A stretch of DNA of 64,000 bases from Halictus rubicundus (Eukaryota > Arthropoda > Insecta > Hymenoptera > Halictidae). Below, in pieces: positions 15,291 to 30,400 of the stretch. The notes below the pieces were generated by a model that was given only the letters and a program-made list of their open reading frames with translations, did no database searches and had not been told where the DNA came from. Where the stretch lies: assembly GCF_050948215.1 (NCBI RefSeq), contig NW_027489037.1, positions 1-64,000 of the forward strand, read 5' to 3'. Within the stretch, counting starts at the first letter, position 1. Each line of letters opens with the position of its first letter. A program made the position numbers and the translations under genes.

Positions 15291-16611
15291 TATAGAGGAT
15301 AGGATAGGATAGAGGATCGGATAGGATAGAGGATTGGATAGGATAGAGGATACGATACTGTAGAGGATAGGATAGAGAATATGATACGGTAGACGATAGG
15401 GGATTGGATCGTATACAGGATAGGAGACGGTAGAGGATAGGATAGGATAGGATAGAGAATAGGATAGGATAGAGGATAGGTTAGGATAGAAGATAGGATA
15501 GGATACAGGATACGATAGGATAGGATAGAGAATAGGATAGGATAGAGGATAGGACAGGACAGAGGATAGGATAGGATAGAGGATAGGTTAGGATAGAGGA
15601 TAGGATAGGATAGAGGATAGGATAGGGTAGAGGATAGGATAGGACAGAGGATACGATAGGATAGGATAGAGAATAGGATAGGATAGAGAATAGGACAGGA
15701 TAGAGGATAGGATAGGATAGAGGATAGGATAGGATAGAGGATAGGATACGATAGAGGATAGGATAGGATAGAGGATAGGATACGGGATTGGATAGGATAG
15801 AGGATAGGAGACGATATGAGGATAGGATAGGATAGAGAATAGGATAGGATAGATGATATTATAGGAAAGAGGATAGGATATGATAGAGGATCGGATAGGA
15901 TAGAGGATTGGGTAGGATAGAGAATATGATACGGTAGACGATAGGGGATTGGATCGGATACAGGATAGGAGACGGTAGAGGATAGGATAGAGGATAGGAT
16001 AGGATAGATGATAGGATAGGATAGAGGATAGGATAGGATAGAGGATAGGATAGGATAGAGGATAGGATAGGATAGAGGATGGGATAGGATAGGATAGAGG
16101 ATTGGATAGGGGATTGGATAGGATAGAGGATAGGATAGGATAGAGGATAGGATAGGATAGAGTATAGGATAGGATAGAGGATAGGATAGGATAGAGGATA
16201 GGATAGGATAGAGGATAGGATAGGATAGAGGATAGGATAGGATAGAGGATAGGATAGGATAGAGGATAGGATAGGGTAGAGGATAGGATAGGATAGAGGA
16301 TAGGATCGGATAGAGGATTGGATAGGGGATTGGATAGGATAGAGGATAGGATAGGATAGAGGATAGGATAGGATAGAGGATAGGATAGGATAGAGGATAG
16401 GATAGGATAGAGGATAGGATAGGATAGAGGATAGGATATGATAGAGGATAGGATAGGATAGATGATAGGATAGGGTAGAGGATAGGATAGGATAGAGGAT
16501 GGGATAGGATAGAGGATAGGATACGATAGAGGATAGGATAGGATAGAGGATAGGAAAGGATAGAGGATAGGATAGGATAGAGGATAGGATATGATAGAGC
16601 ATACGATATTA

Positions 16612-19600
16612 TAGAGGATAGGATAGGATAGTGGATCGGATAGGATAGAGGATTGGATAGGATAGAGGATACGATACTGTAGAGGATAGGATAGAGAATA
16701 TGATACGGTAGACGATAGGGGATTGGATCGTATACAGGATAGGAGACGGTAGAGGATAGGATAGGATAGGATAGAGAATAGGATAGGATAGAGGATAGGA
16801 CAGGACAGAGGATAGGATAGGATAGAGGATAGGTTAGGATAGAGGATAGGATGGGATAGTGGATAGGATAGGATAGAGGATAGGATAAGATAGAGGATAG
16901 GATAGGATAGAGGATAGGAAAGGGGATTGGATAGGATAGGATAGAGGATAGGATACGATAGAGGATACGATAGGATAGGATAGAGGATAGGATAGGATAG
17001 AAGAGAGGATAGGATAGAGGATAGGATAGGATAGGATAGAGAATAGGATAGGATAGAGGATAGGTTAGGATAGAGGATAGGATAGGATAGAGGATAGGAT
17101 AGGGTAGAGGATAGGATAGGACAGAGGATACGATAGGATAGGATAGAGAATAGGATAGGATAGAGAATAGGACAGGATAGAGGATAGGATAGGATAGAGG
17201 ATAGGATAGGATAGAGGATAGGATACGATAGAGGATAGGATAGGATAGAGGATAGGATAGGGGATTGGATAGGATAGAGGATAGGAGACGATATGAGGAT
17301 AGGATAGGATAGAGAATAGGATAGGATAGATGATATTATAGGAAAGAGGATAGGATATGGTAGAGGATCGGATAGGATAGAGGATTGGATAGGATAGAGA
17401 ATATGATACGGTAGACGATAGGGGATTGGATCGGATACAGGATAGGAGTCGGTAGAGGATAGGATAGAGGATAGGATAGGATAGAGGATAGGATAGGATA
17501 GAGGATGGGATAGGATAGAGGATAGGATAGGAAAGAGGATAGGATAGGATAGAGGATAGGATAGGATAGAGGATAGGATAGGATAGAGGATAGGATAGGG
17601 GATTTGATAGGATACAGGATAGGATAGAATAGAGGATAGGATAGGGGTTTGATAGGATAGAGGATAGGATAGGATAGAAGATAGGATAGGATAGAGGATT
17701 GGATAGGATAGAGGATAGGATATGATAGAGGATAGGATAGGATAGAGGATAGGATAGGATAGAGGATTGGATAGGATAGAGGATAGGATATGATAGAGGA
17801 TAGGATAGGATAGAGGATAGGATACGATAGAGGATACGATAGGATAGGATAGAGGGTAGGATAGGATAGAGGATAGGATAGGATAGAGGATAGGATAGGA
17901 TAGAGGATAGGAGATGATAGAGGATAGGATAGGATAGAGGATTGGATAGGATAGAGGATAGGATATGATAGAGGATAGGATATGATAGAGGATAGGATAG
18001 GAAAGAGGATAGGATAGGATAGATGATAGGATTGGATAGAGGATAGGATAAGATAGAGGATAGGATAGTATAGAGGATAGGATATAATAGAGGATAGGAT
18101 AGGATAGAGGATAGGATACGATAGAGGATACGATAGGATAGGATAGAGGGTAGGATAGGATAGAGGATAGGATAGGACAGATGATATTATAGGAATGAGG
18201 ATAGGATATGATAGAGGATACGATATTATAGGGGATAGGATAGTATAGATGATCGGATAGGATAGAGGATTGGATAGGATAGAGGATACGATACGATAGA
18301 GGATAGGATAGAGGATAGGGGATTGGATCGGATACAGGATAGGAGACGGTAGACGATAGGATGGGATAGGATAGAGGATAGGATAGGATAGAGGATAGGA
18401 TACGATAGAGGATAGGATAAGATAGAGGATAGGATAGGATAGAGGATAGGAGATGCTAGAGGATAGGATAGGATAGAGGATAGGATAGGGGATTGGATAG
18501 GATAGAGGATAGGAGACGATATGAGGATAGGATAGGATAGAGAATAGGATAGGATAGATGATATTATAGGAAAGAGGACAGGATATGATAGAGCATACGA
18601 TATTATAGAGGATAGGATAGGATAGAGGATAGGATAGGATAGAGGATAGGATAGGATAGAGGATAGGATATGATAGAGGATAGGATAGGATAGATGATAG
18701 GATAGGATAGAGGATAGGATAGGATAGAGGATGGGATAGGATAGAGGATAGGATACGATAGAGGATAGGATAGGATAGAGGATAGGAAAGGATAGAGGAT
18801 AGGATAGGATAGAGGATAGGATATGATAGAGCATACGATATTATAGAGGATAGGATAGGATAGTGGATCGGATAGGATAGAGGATTGGATAGGATAGAGG
18901 ATACGATACTGTAGAGGATAGGATAGAGAATATGATACGGTAGACGATAGGGGATTGGATCGTATACAGGATAGGAGACGGTAGAGGATAGGATAGGATA
19001 GGATAGAGAATAGGATAGGATAGAGGATAGGACAGGACAGAGGATAGGATAGGATAGAGGATAGGTTAGGATAGAGGATAGGATGGGATAGTGGATAGGA
19101 TAGGATAGAGGATAGGATAGGATAGAGGATAGGATAGGATAGAGGATAGGATAGGGTAGAGGATAGGATAGGATAGAGGATAGGATAGGATAGGATAGAG
19201 GATAGGATAGAGGATAGGATAGGATAGAAGATAGGATCGGATAGAGGATAGGATAGGATAGAGGATAGGATAAGATAGAGGATAGGATAGGATAGAGGAT
19301 AGGAAAGGGGATTGGATAGGATAGGATAGAGGATAGGATACGATAGAGGATACGATAGGATAGGATAGAGGATAGGATAGGATAGAAGAGAGGATAGGAT
19401 AGAGGATAGGATAGGATAGGATAGAGAATAGGATAGGATAGAGGATAGGTTAGGATAGAGGATAGGATAGGATAGAGGATAGGATAGGGTAGAGGATAGG
19501 ATAGGACAGAGGATACGATAGGATAGGATAGAGAATAGGATAGGATAGAGAATAGGACAGGATAGAGGATAGGATAGGATAGAGGATAGGATAGGATAGA

Positions 19601-20987
19601 GGATAGGATACGATAGAGGATAGGATAGGATAGAGGATAGGATAGGGGATTGGATAGGATAGAGGATAGGAGACGATATGAGGATAGGATAGGATAGAGA
19701 ATAGGATAGGATAGATGATATTATAGGAAAGAGGATAGGATATGGTAGAGGATCGGATAGGATAGAGGATTGGATAGGATAGAGAATATGATACGGTAGA
19801 CGATAGGGGATTGGATCGGATACAGGATAGGAGTCGGTAGAGGATAGGATAGAGGATAGGATAGGATAGAGGATAGGATAGGATAGAGGATGGGATAGGA
19901 TAGAGGATAGGATAGGAAAGAGGATAGGATAGGATAGAGGATAGGATAGGATAGAGGATAGGATAGGATAGAGGATAGGATAGGGGATTTGATAGGATAC
20001 AGGATAGGATAGAATAGAGGATAGGATAGGGGTTTGATAGGATAGAGGATAGGATAGGATAGAAGATAGGATAGGATAGAGGATTGGATAGGATAGAGGA
20101 TAGGATATGATAGAGGATAGGATAGGATAGAGGATAGGATAGGATAGAGGATTGGATAGGATAGAGGATAGGATATGATAGAGGATAGGATAGGATAGAG
20201 GATAGGATACGATAGAGGATACGATAGGATAGGATAGAGGGTAGGATAGGATAGAGGATAGGATAGGATAGAGGATAGGATAGGATAGAGGATAGGAGAT
20301 GATAGAGGATAGGATAGGATAGAGGATTGGATAGGATAGAGGATAGGATATGATAGAGGATAGGATATGATAGAGGATAGGATAGGAAAGAGGATAGGAT
20401 AGGATAGATGATAGGATTGGATAGAGGATAGGATAAGATAGAGGATAGGATAGTATAGAGGATAGGATATAATAGAGGATAGGATAGGATAGAGGATAGG
20501 ATACGATAGAGGATACGATAGGATAGGATAGAGGGTAGGATAGGATAGAGGATAGGATAGGACAGATGATATTATAGGAATGAGGATAGGATATGATAGA
20601 GGATACGATATTATAGGGGATAGGATAGTATAGATGATCGGATAGGATAGAGGATTGGATAGGATAGAGGATACGATACGATAGAGGATAGGATAGAGGA
20701 TAGGGGATTGGATCGGATACAGGATAGGAGACGGTAGACGATAGGATGGGATAGGATAGAGGATAGGATAGGATAGAGGATAGGATACGATAGAGGATAG
20801 GATAAGATAGAGGATAGGATAGGATAGAGGATAGGAGATGCTAGAGGATAGGATAGGATAGAGGATAGGATAGGGGATTGGATAGGATAGAGGATAGGAG
20901 ACGATATGAGGATAGGATAGGATAGAGAATAGGATAGGATAGATGATATTATAGGAAAGAGGACAGGATATGATAGAGCATACGATA
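16612..20987 (+). repeat. 2232/2385-bp tandem higher-order repeat, two units
   Basis: Paired rare variants are gtggatcgg (16631/18863) and atgggatagtgg (16851/19083), both 2232 bp apart. Then come gataaga (16884/19269), gagtcgg (17446/19831), ggacag (18175/20560), gagatgctag (18450/20835) and gaggaca (18574/20959), all 2385 bp apart. The second unit has gained 153 bp, nine monomer lengths, between 19083 and 19269. From about 18603 to 18843 the first unit has a stretch not matched after the second. Confidence 0.85.
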
Positions 20988-23900
20988 TTATAGAGGATAG
21001 GATAGGATAGAGGATCGGATAGGATAGAGGATTGGATAGGATAGAGGATACGATACTGTAGAGGATAGGATAGAGAATATGATACGGTAGACGATAGGGG
21101 ATTGGATCGTATACAGGATAGGAGACGGTAGAGGATAGGATAGGATAGGATAGAGAATAGGATAGGATAGAGGATAGGTTAGGATAGAAGATAGGATAGG
21201 ATACAGGATACGATAGGATAGGATAGAGAATAGGATAGGATAGAGGATAGGACAGGACAGAGGATAGGATAGGATAGAGGATAGGTTAGGATAGAGGATA
21301 GGATAGGATAGAGGATAGGATAGGGTAGAGGATAGGATAGGACAGAGGATACGATAGGATAGGATAGAGAATAGGATAGGATAGAGAATAGGACAGGATA
21401 GAGGATAGGATAGGATAGAGGATAGGATAGGATAGAGGATAGGATACGATAGAGGATAGGATAGGATAGAGGATAGGATAGGATAGAGGATGGGATAGGA
21501 TAGATGATAGGATAGGATAGAGGATTGGATAGGGGATTGGATAGGATAGAGGATAGGATAGGATAGAGGATAGGATAGGATAGAGGATAGGATAGGATAG
21601 ATGATAGGATAGGATAGATGATAGGATCGGATAGAGCATAGGATACGATAGAGGATAGGATATGATAGAGGATAGGATAGGATAGATGATAGGATAGGAT
21701 AGAGCATAGGATACGATAGAGGATAGGATAGGGGATTGGATAGGATAGAGGATAGGATAGGACAGATGATATTATAGGAATGAGGATAGGATATGATAGA
21801 GGATACGATATTATAGAGGATAGGATAGGATAGAGGATCGGATAGGATAGAGGATTGGATAGGATAGAGGATACGATACGATAGAGGATAGGATAGAGGA
21901 TAGGGGATTGGATCGGATACAGGATAGGAGACGGTAGACGATAGGATTGGATAGGATAGAGGATAGGATAGGATAGAGGATGGGATAGGATAGAGGATAC
22001 GATACTGTAGAGGATAGGATAGAGAATATGATACGGTAGACGATAGGGGATTGGATCGTATACAGGATAGGAGACGGTAGAGGATAGGATAGGATAGGAT
22101 AGAGAATAGGATAGGATAGAGGATAGGTTAGGATAGAAGATAGGATAGGATACAGGATACGATAGGATAGGATAGAGAATAGGATAGGATAGAGGATAGG
22201 ACAGGACAGAGGATAGGATAGGATAGAGGATAGGATAGGATAGAGGATAGGATATGATAGAGGATAGGATAGGATAGAGGATAGAATAGGATAGAGGATA
22301 GGATAGGATAGAGGATTGGATAGGATAGAGGATAGGATATGATAGAGGATAGGATATGATAGAGGATAGGATAGGATAGAGGATAGGATAGGATAGATGA
22401 TAGGATTGGATAGAGGATAGGATAAGATAGAGGATAGGATAGTATAGAGGATAGGATATAATAGAGGATAGAATAGGTTACGATAGAGGATACGATAGGA
22501 TAGGATAGAGGGTAGGATAGGATAGAGGATAGGATAGGATAGAGGATAGGATACGATAGAGGATACGATAGGATAGGATAGAGGGTAGGATAGGATAGAG
22601 GATGGGACAGGACAGAGGATAGGATAGGATAGAGGATAGGTTAGGATAGAGGATAGGATGGGATAGAGGATAGGATAGGATAGAGGATAGAATAGGATAG
22701 AGGATAGGATAGGATAGAGGATTGGATAGGATAGAGGATAGGATATGATAGAGGATAGGATATGATAGAGGATAGGATAGGATAGAGGATAGGATAGGAT
22801 AGATGATAGGATTGGATAGAGGATAGGATAAGATAGAGGATAGGATAGTATAGAGGATAGGATATAATAGAGGATAGAATAGGTTACGATAGAGGATACG
22901 ATAGGATAGGATAGAGGGTAGGATAGGATAGAGGATAGGATAGGATAGAGGATAGGATACGATAGAGGATACGATAGGATAGGATAGAGGGTAGGATAGG
23001 ATAGAGGATAGGATAGGATAAAGGATAGGATAGGATAGAGGATAGGTTAGGATAGAAGAGAGGATAGGATAGAGGATAGGATAGGATAGAGAATAGGATA
23101 GGATAGAGGATAGGTTAGGATAGAGGATAGGATAGGATAGAGGATAGGATAGGGTAGAGGATAGGATAGGACAGAGGATACGATAGGATAGGATAGAGAA
23201 TAGGATAGGATAGAGAATAGGACAGGATAGAGGATAGGATAGGGTAGAGGATAGGATAGGATAGAGGATAGGATACGATAGAGGATAGGATAGGATAGAG
23301 GATAGGATAGGGGATTGGATAGGATAGAGGATAGGAGACGATATGAGGATAGGATAGGATAGAGAATAGGATAGGACAGATGATATTATAGGAAAGAGGA
23401 TAGGATATGATAGAGGATCGGATAGGATAGAGGATTGGATAGGATAGAGAATATGATACGGTAGACGATAGGGGATTGGATCGGATACAGGATAGGAGAC
23501 GGTAGAGGATAGGATAGAGGATAGGATAGGATAGATGATAGGATAGGATAGAGGATAGGATAGGATAGAGGATAGGATAGGATAGAGGATAGGATAGGAT
23601 AGAGGATGGGATAGGATAGATGATAGGATAGGATAGAGGATTGGATAGGGGATTGGATAGGATAGAGGATAGGATAGGATAGAGGATAGGATAGGATAGA
23701 GGATAGGATAGGATAGAGGATAGGATAGGATAGAGGATAGGATAGGATAGAGGATAGGATAGGATAGAGGATAGGATAGGATAGAGGATAGGATAGGATA
23801 GAGGATAGGATAGGATAGAGGATATGATAGGATAGAGGATAGGATAGGATAGAGGATAGGATAGAGGATAGGAGACGATATGAGGATAGGATAGGATAGA

Positions 23901-24479
23901 GAATAGGATAAGGTAGATGATAATATAGGAAGGAGGATAGGATATGATAGAGCATACGATATTATAGAGGATAGAATAGGATAGGATAGAGGATCGGATA
24001 GGATAGAGGATACGATACGATAGAGGATAGGATAGAGGATAGGGGATTGGATCGGATACAGGATAGGAGACGGTAGACGATAGGATTGGATAGGATAGAG
24101 AATAAGATAGGATAGGGGATAGGTTAGGATAGAGGATAGGATGGGATAGAGGATAGGATAATATAGAGGATAGAATAGGATAGAGGATAGGATAGGATAG
24201 AGGATACGATAGGATATTATAGAGGATAGGATAGGATAGAGGATTGGATAGGATAGAGGATAGGATATGATAGAGGATAGGATATGATAGAGGATAGGAT
24301 AGGATAGAGGATAGGATAGGATAGATGATAGGATTCGATAGAGGATAGGATAAGATAGAGGATAGGATAGTATAGAGGATAGGATATAATAGAGGATAGG
24401 ATAGGATAGAGGATAGGATACGATAGAGGATACGATAGGATAGGATAGAGGGTAGGATAGGATAGAGGATAGGATAGGA

Positions 24480-27400
24480 CAGATGATATTATAGGAATGA
24501 GGATAGGATATGATAGAGGATACGATATTATAGAGGATAGGATAGTATAGATGATCGGATAGGATAGAGGATTGGATAGGATAGAGGATACGATACGATA
24601 GAGGATAGGATAGAGGATAGGGGATTGGATCGGATACAGGATAGGAGACGGTAGACGATAGGATGGGATAGGATAGAGGATAGGATAGGATAGAGGATAG
24701 GATACGATAAGGGATAGGATAAGATAGAGGATAGGATAGGATAGAGGATAGGAGGTGTTAGAGGATAGGATAGGATAGAGGATAGGATAGGGGATTGGAT
24801 AGGATAGAGGATAGGAGACGATATGAGGATAGGATAGGATAGAGAATAGGATAGGATAGATGATATTATAGGAAAGAGGATAGGATATGATAGAGCATAC
24901 GATATTATAGAGGATAGGATAGGATAGAGGATAGGATACGATAGAGGATACGATAGGAAAGGATAGAGGGTAGGATAGGATAGAGGATAGGATAGGATAA
25001 AGGATAGGATAGGATAGAGGATAGGTTAGGATAGAAGAGAGGATAGGATAGAGGATAGGATAGGATAGGATAGAGAATAGGATAGGATAGAGGATAGGTT
25101 AGGATAGAGGATAGGATAGGATAGAGGATAGGATAGGGTAGAGGATAGGATAGGACAGAGGATACGATAGGATAGGATAGAGAATAGGATAGGATAGAGA
25201 ATAGGACAGGATAGAGGATAGGATAGGGTAGAGGATAGGATAGGATAGAGGATAGGATACGATAGAGGATAGGATAGGATAGAGGATAGGATAGGGGATT
25301 GGATAGGATAGAGGATAGGAGACGATATCAGGATAGGATAGGATAGAGAATAGGATAGGACAGATGATATTATAGGAAAGAGGATAGGGTATGATAGAGG
25401 ATCGGATAGGATAGAGGATTGGATAGGATAGAGAATATGATACGGTAGACGATAGGGGATTGGATCGGATACAGGATAGGAGACGGTAGAGGATAGGATA
25501 GAGGATAGGATAGGATAGATGATAGGATAGGATAGAGGATAGGATAGGATAGAGGATAGGATAGGATAGAGGATAGGATAGGATAGAGGATGGGATAGGA
25601 TAGATGATAGGATAGGATAGAGGATTGGATAGGGGATTGGATAGGATAGAGGATAGGATAGGATAGAGGATAGGATAGGATAGAGGATAGGATAGGATAG
25701 AGGATAGGATAGGATAGAGGATAGGATAGGATAGAGGATAGGATAGGATAGAGGATAGGATAGAGGATAGGATAGGATAGAGGATAGGATAGGATAGAGG
25801 ATAGGATAGGATAGAGGATAGGATAGGATAGAGGATATGATAGGATAGAGGATAGGATAGGATAGAGGATAGGATAGAGGATAGGAGACGATATGAGGAT
25901 AGGATAGGATAGAGAATAGGATAAGGTAGATGATAATATAGGAAGGAGGATAGGATATGATAGAGCATACGATATTATAGAGGATAGAATAGGATAGGAT
26001 AGAGGATCGGATAGGATAGAGGATACGATACGATAGAGGATAGGATAGAGGATAGGGGATTGGATCGGATACAGGATAGGAGACGGTAGACGATAGGATT
26101 GGATAGGATAGAGGATAGGATAGGATAGAGGATGGGATAGGGGATTGGATAGCATAGAGGATAGGAGACGATATGAGGATAGGATAGGATAGAGAATATG
26201 TTATTATAGATGATATTATAGGAAAGAGGATAGGATATGATAGAGGATCGGATAGGATAGAGGATTGGATAGGATAGAGGATAGGATAGGATAGATGATA
26301 GGATAGGATAGAGGATAGGATAGGATAGAGGATAGGATAGGATAGAGGATAGGATACGATAGAGGATACGATAGGATAGGATTGAGGGTAGGATAGGATA
26401 GAGGATAGGATAGGATAGAGGATAGGATAGGATAGAGGATAGGAGATGATAGAGGATAGGATAGGATAGAGGATAGGATAGGGGATTGGATAGGATAGAG
26501 GATAGGAGACGATATGAGGATAGGATAGGATAGAGAATAGGATAGGATAGATGATATTATAGGAAAGAGGATAGGATATGATAGAGCATACGATATTATA
26601 GAGGATAGGATAGGATAGAGGATCGGATAGGATAGAGGATTGGATAGGATAGAGGATACGATACTGTAGAGGATAGGATAGAGAATATGATACGGTAGAC
26701 GATAGGGGATTGGATCGTATACAGGATAGGAGACGGTAGAGGATAGGATAGGATAGGATAGAGAATAGGATAGGATAGAGGATAGGTTAGGATAGAAGAT
26801 AGGATAGGATACACGATACGATAGGATAGGATAGAGAATAGGATAGGATAGAGGATAGGACAGGACAGAGGATAGGATAGGATAGAGGATAGGTTAGGAT
26901 AGAGGATAGGATGGGATAGAGGATAGGATAGGATAGAGGATAGAATAGGATAGAGGATAGGATAGGATAGAGGATTGGATAGGATAGAGGATAGGATATG
27001 ATAGAGGATAGGATATGATAGAGGATAGGATAGGATAGAGGATAGGATAGGATAGATGATAGGATTGGATAGAGGATAGGATAAGATAGAGGATAGGATA
27101 GTATAGAGGATAGGATATAATAGAGGATAGAATAGGATACGATAGAGGATACGATAGGATAGGATAGAGGGTAGGATAGGATAGAGGATAGGATAGGATA
27201 GAGGATAGGATACGATAGGGGATACGATAGGATAGGATAGAGGGTAGGATAGGATAGAGGATAGGATAGGATAAAGCATAGGATAGGATAGAGGATAGGT
27301 TAGGATAGAAGAGAGGATAGGATAGAGGATAGGATAGGATAGGATAGAGAATAGGATAGGATAGAGGATAGGTTAGGATAGAGGATAGGATAGGATAGAG

Positions 27401-30400
27401 GATAGGATAGGGTAGAGGATAGGATAGGACAGAGGATACGATAGGATAGGATAGAGAATAGGATAGGATAGAGAATAGGACAGGATAGAGGATAGGATAG
27501 GATAGAGGATAGGATAGGATAGAGGATAGGATACGATAGAGGATAGGATAGGATAGAGGATAGGATAGGGGATTGGATAGGATAGAGGATAGGAGACGAT
27601 ATGAGGATAGGATAGGATAGAGAATAGGATAGGACAGATGATATTATAGGAAAGAGGATAGGATATGATAGAGGATCGGATAGGATAGAGGATTGGATAG
27701 GATAGAGAATATGATACGGTAGACGATAGGGGATTGGATCGGATACAGGATAGGAGACGGTAGAGGATAGGATAGAGGATAGGATAGGATAGATGATAGG
27801 ATAGGATAGAGGATAGGATAGGATAGAGGATAGGATAGGATAGAGGATAGGATAGGATAGAGGATGGGATAGGATAGATGATAGGATAGGATAGAGGATT
27901 GGATAGGGGATTGGATAGGATAGAGGATAGGATAGGATAGAGGATAGGATAGGATAGAGGATAGGATAGGATAGAGGATAGGATAGGATAGAGGATAGGA
28001 TAGGATAGAGGATAGGATAAGATAGAGGATAGGATAGGATAGAGGATAGGATAGGATAGAGGATATGATAGGATAGAGGATAGGATAGGATAGAGGATAG
28101 GATAGAGGATAGGAGACGATATGAGGATAGGATAGGATAGAGAATAGGATAAGGTAGATGATATTATAGGAAGGAGGATAGGATATGATAGAGCATACGA
28201 TATTATAGAGGATAGAATAGGATAGGATAGAGGATCGGATAGGATAGAGGATGGGATAGGATAGAGGATACGATACTATAGAGGATAGGATAGAGAATAT
28301 GATACGGTAGACGATAGGGGCTTGGATCGTATACAGGATAGGAGACGGTAGAGGATAGGATAGGATAGGATAGAGAATAGGATAGGATAGAGGATAAGTT
28401 AGGATAGAAGATAGGATATGATAGACGATAGGACAGGATAGAGGATAGGATAGGATAGAGGATAGGATAGGATAGAGGATAGGATAGGATAGAGGATACG
28501 ATAGGATAGAGGATTGGATAGGGGATTGGATAGGATAGAGGATAGGATAGGATAGAGGATAGGATAGGATAGAGGATAGGATAGGATAGAGGATAGGATA
28601 GGATAGAGGATAGGATAGGACTGATGATAGGATAGGATAGGGAATAGGATAGGATAGATGATATTATAGGAAAGAGGATAGGATATGATAGAGGATACGA
28701 TATTATAGAGGATATTATAGGATAGAGGATCGGATAGAATAGAGGATTGGATAGGATAGAGGATACGATAGGATAGAGGATAGGATAGGGGGTTGGATAG
28801 GATAGACGATAGGATAGGATAGAGGATAGGATAGGATAGGATAGAGGATTGGATAGGATAGAGAATAGGATAGGAACAGATGATATTATAGGAAAGAGGA
28901 AAGGATATGATAGAGGATACGATATTATAGAGGATAGGATAGGATAGAGGATAGGATAGGGGATTGGATAGGATAGACGATAGGAGACGATATGAGGATA
29001 GGATAGGATAGAGAATAGGATAGGATAGATGATATTATAGGAAAGAGGATAGGATATGATAGAGGATCGGATAGGATAGAGGATTGGATAGGACAGAGAA
29101 TATGATACGGTAGACGATAGGGGATTGGATCGGATACAGGATAGGAGACGGTAGAGGATAGGATAGGATAGGATAGAGAATAGGATAGGATAGAGGATAG
29201 GTTAGGATAGAGGATAGGATAGGATAGAGGATAGGATAGGGTAGAGGATAGGATAGGATAGAGGATACGATAGGATAGGATAGAGAATAGGATAGGATAG
29301 AGGATAGGACAGGATAGAGGATAGGATAGGATAGAGGATAGGATAGGATATAGGATAGGATAGGATAGAGGATAGGATAGGATAGATGATAGGATAGGAT
29401 AGATGATAGGATCGGATAGAGCATAGGATACGATAGAGGATAGGATATGATAGAGGATAGGATAGGATAGATGATAGGATAGGATAGAGCATAGGATACG
29501 ATAGAGGATAGGATAGGGGATTGGATAGGATAGAGGATAGGATAGGACAGATGATATTATAGGAATGAGGATAGGATATGATAGAGGATACGATATTATA
29601 GAGGATAGGATAGGATAGAGGATCGGATAGGATAGAGGATTGGATAGGATAGAGGATACGATACGATAGAGGATAGGATAGAGGATAGGGGATTGGATCG
29701 GATACAGGATAGGAGACGGTAGACGATAGGATTGGATAGGTTAGAGGATAGGATAGGATAGAGGATGGGATAGGGGATTGGATAGCATAGAGGATAGGAG
29801 ACGATATGAGGATAGGATAGGATAGAGAATATGTTATTATAGATGATATTATAGGAGAGAGGATAGGATATGATAGAGGATCGGATAGGATAGAGGATTG
29901 GATAGGATAGAGGATAGGATAGGATAGATGATAGGATAGGATAGAGGATAGGATAGGATAGAGGATAGGATAGGATAGAGGATAGGATACGATAGAGGAT
30001 ACGATAGGATAGGATAGAGGGTAGGATAGGATAGAGGATAGGATAGGATAGAGGATAGGATAGGATAGAGGATAGGAGATGATAGAGGATAGGATAGGAT
30101 AGAGGATAGGATAGGGGATTGGATAGGATAGAGGATAGGAGACGATATGAGGATAGGATAGGATAGAGAATAGGATAGGATAGATGATATTATAGGAAAG
30201 AGGATAGGATATGATAGAGCATACGATATTATAGAGGATAGGATAGGATAGAGGATCGGATAGGATAGAGGATTGGATAGGATAGAGGATACGATACTGT
30301 AGAGGATAGGATAGAGAATATGATACGGTAGACGATAGGGGATTGGATCGTATACAGGATAGGAGACGGTAGAGGATAGGATAGGATAGGATAGAGAATA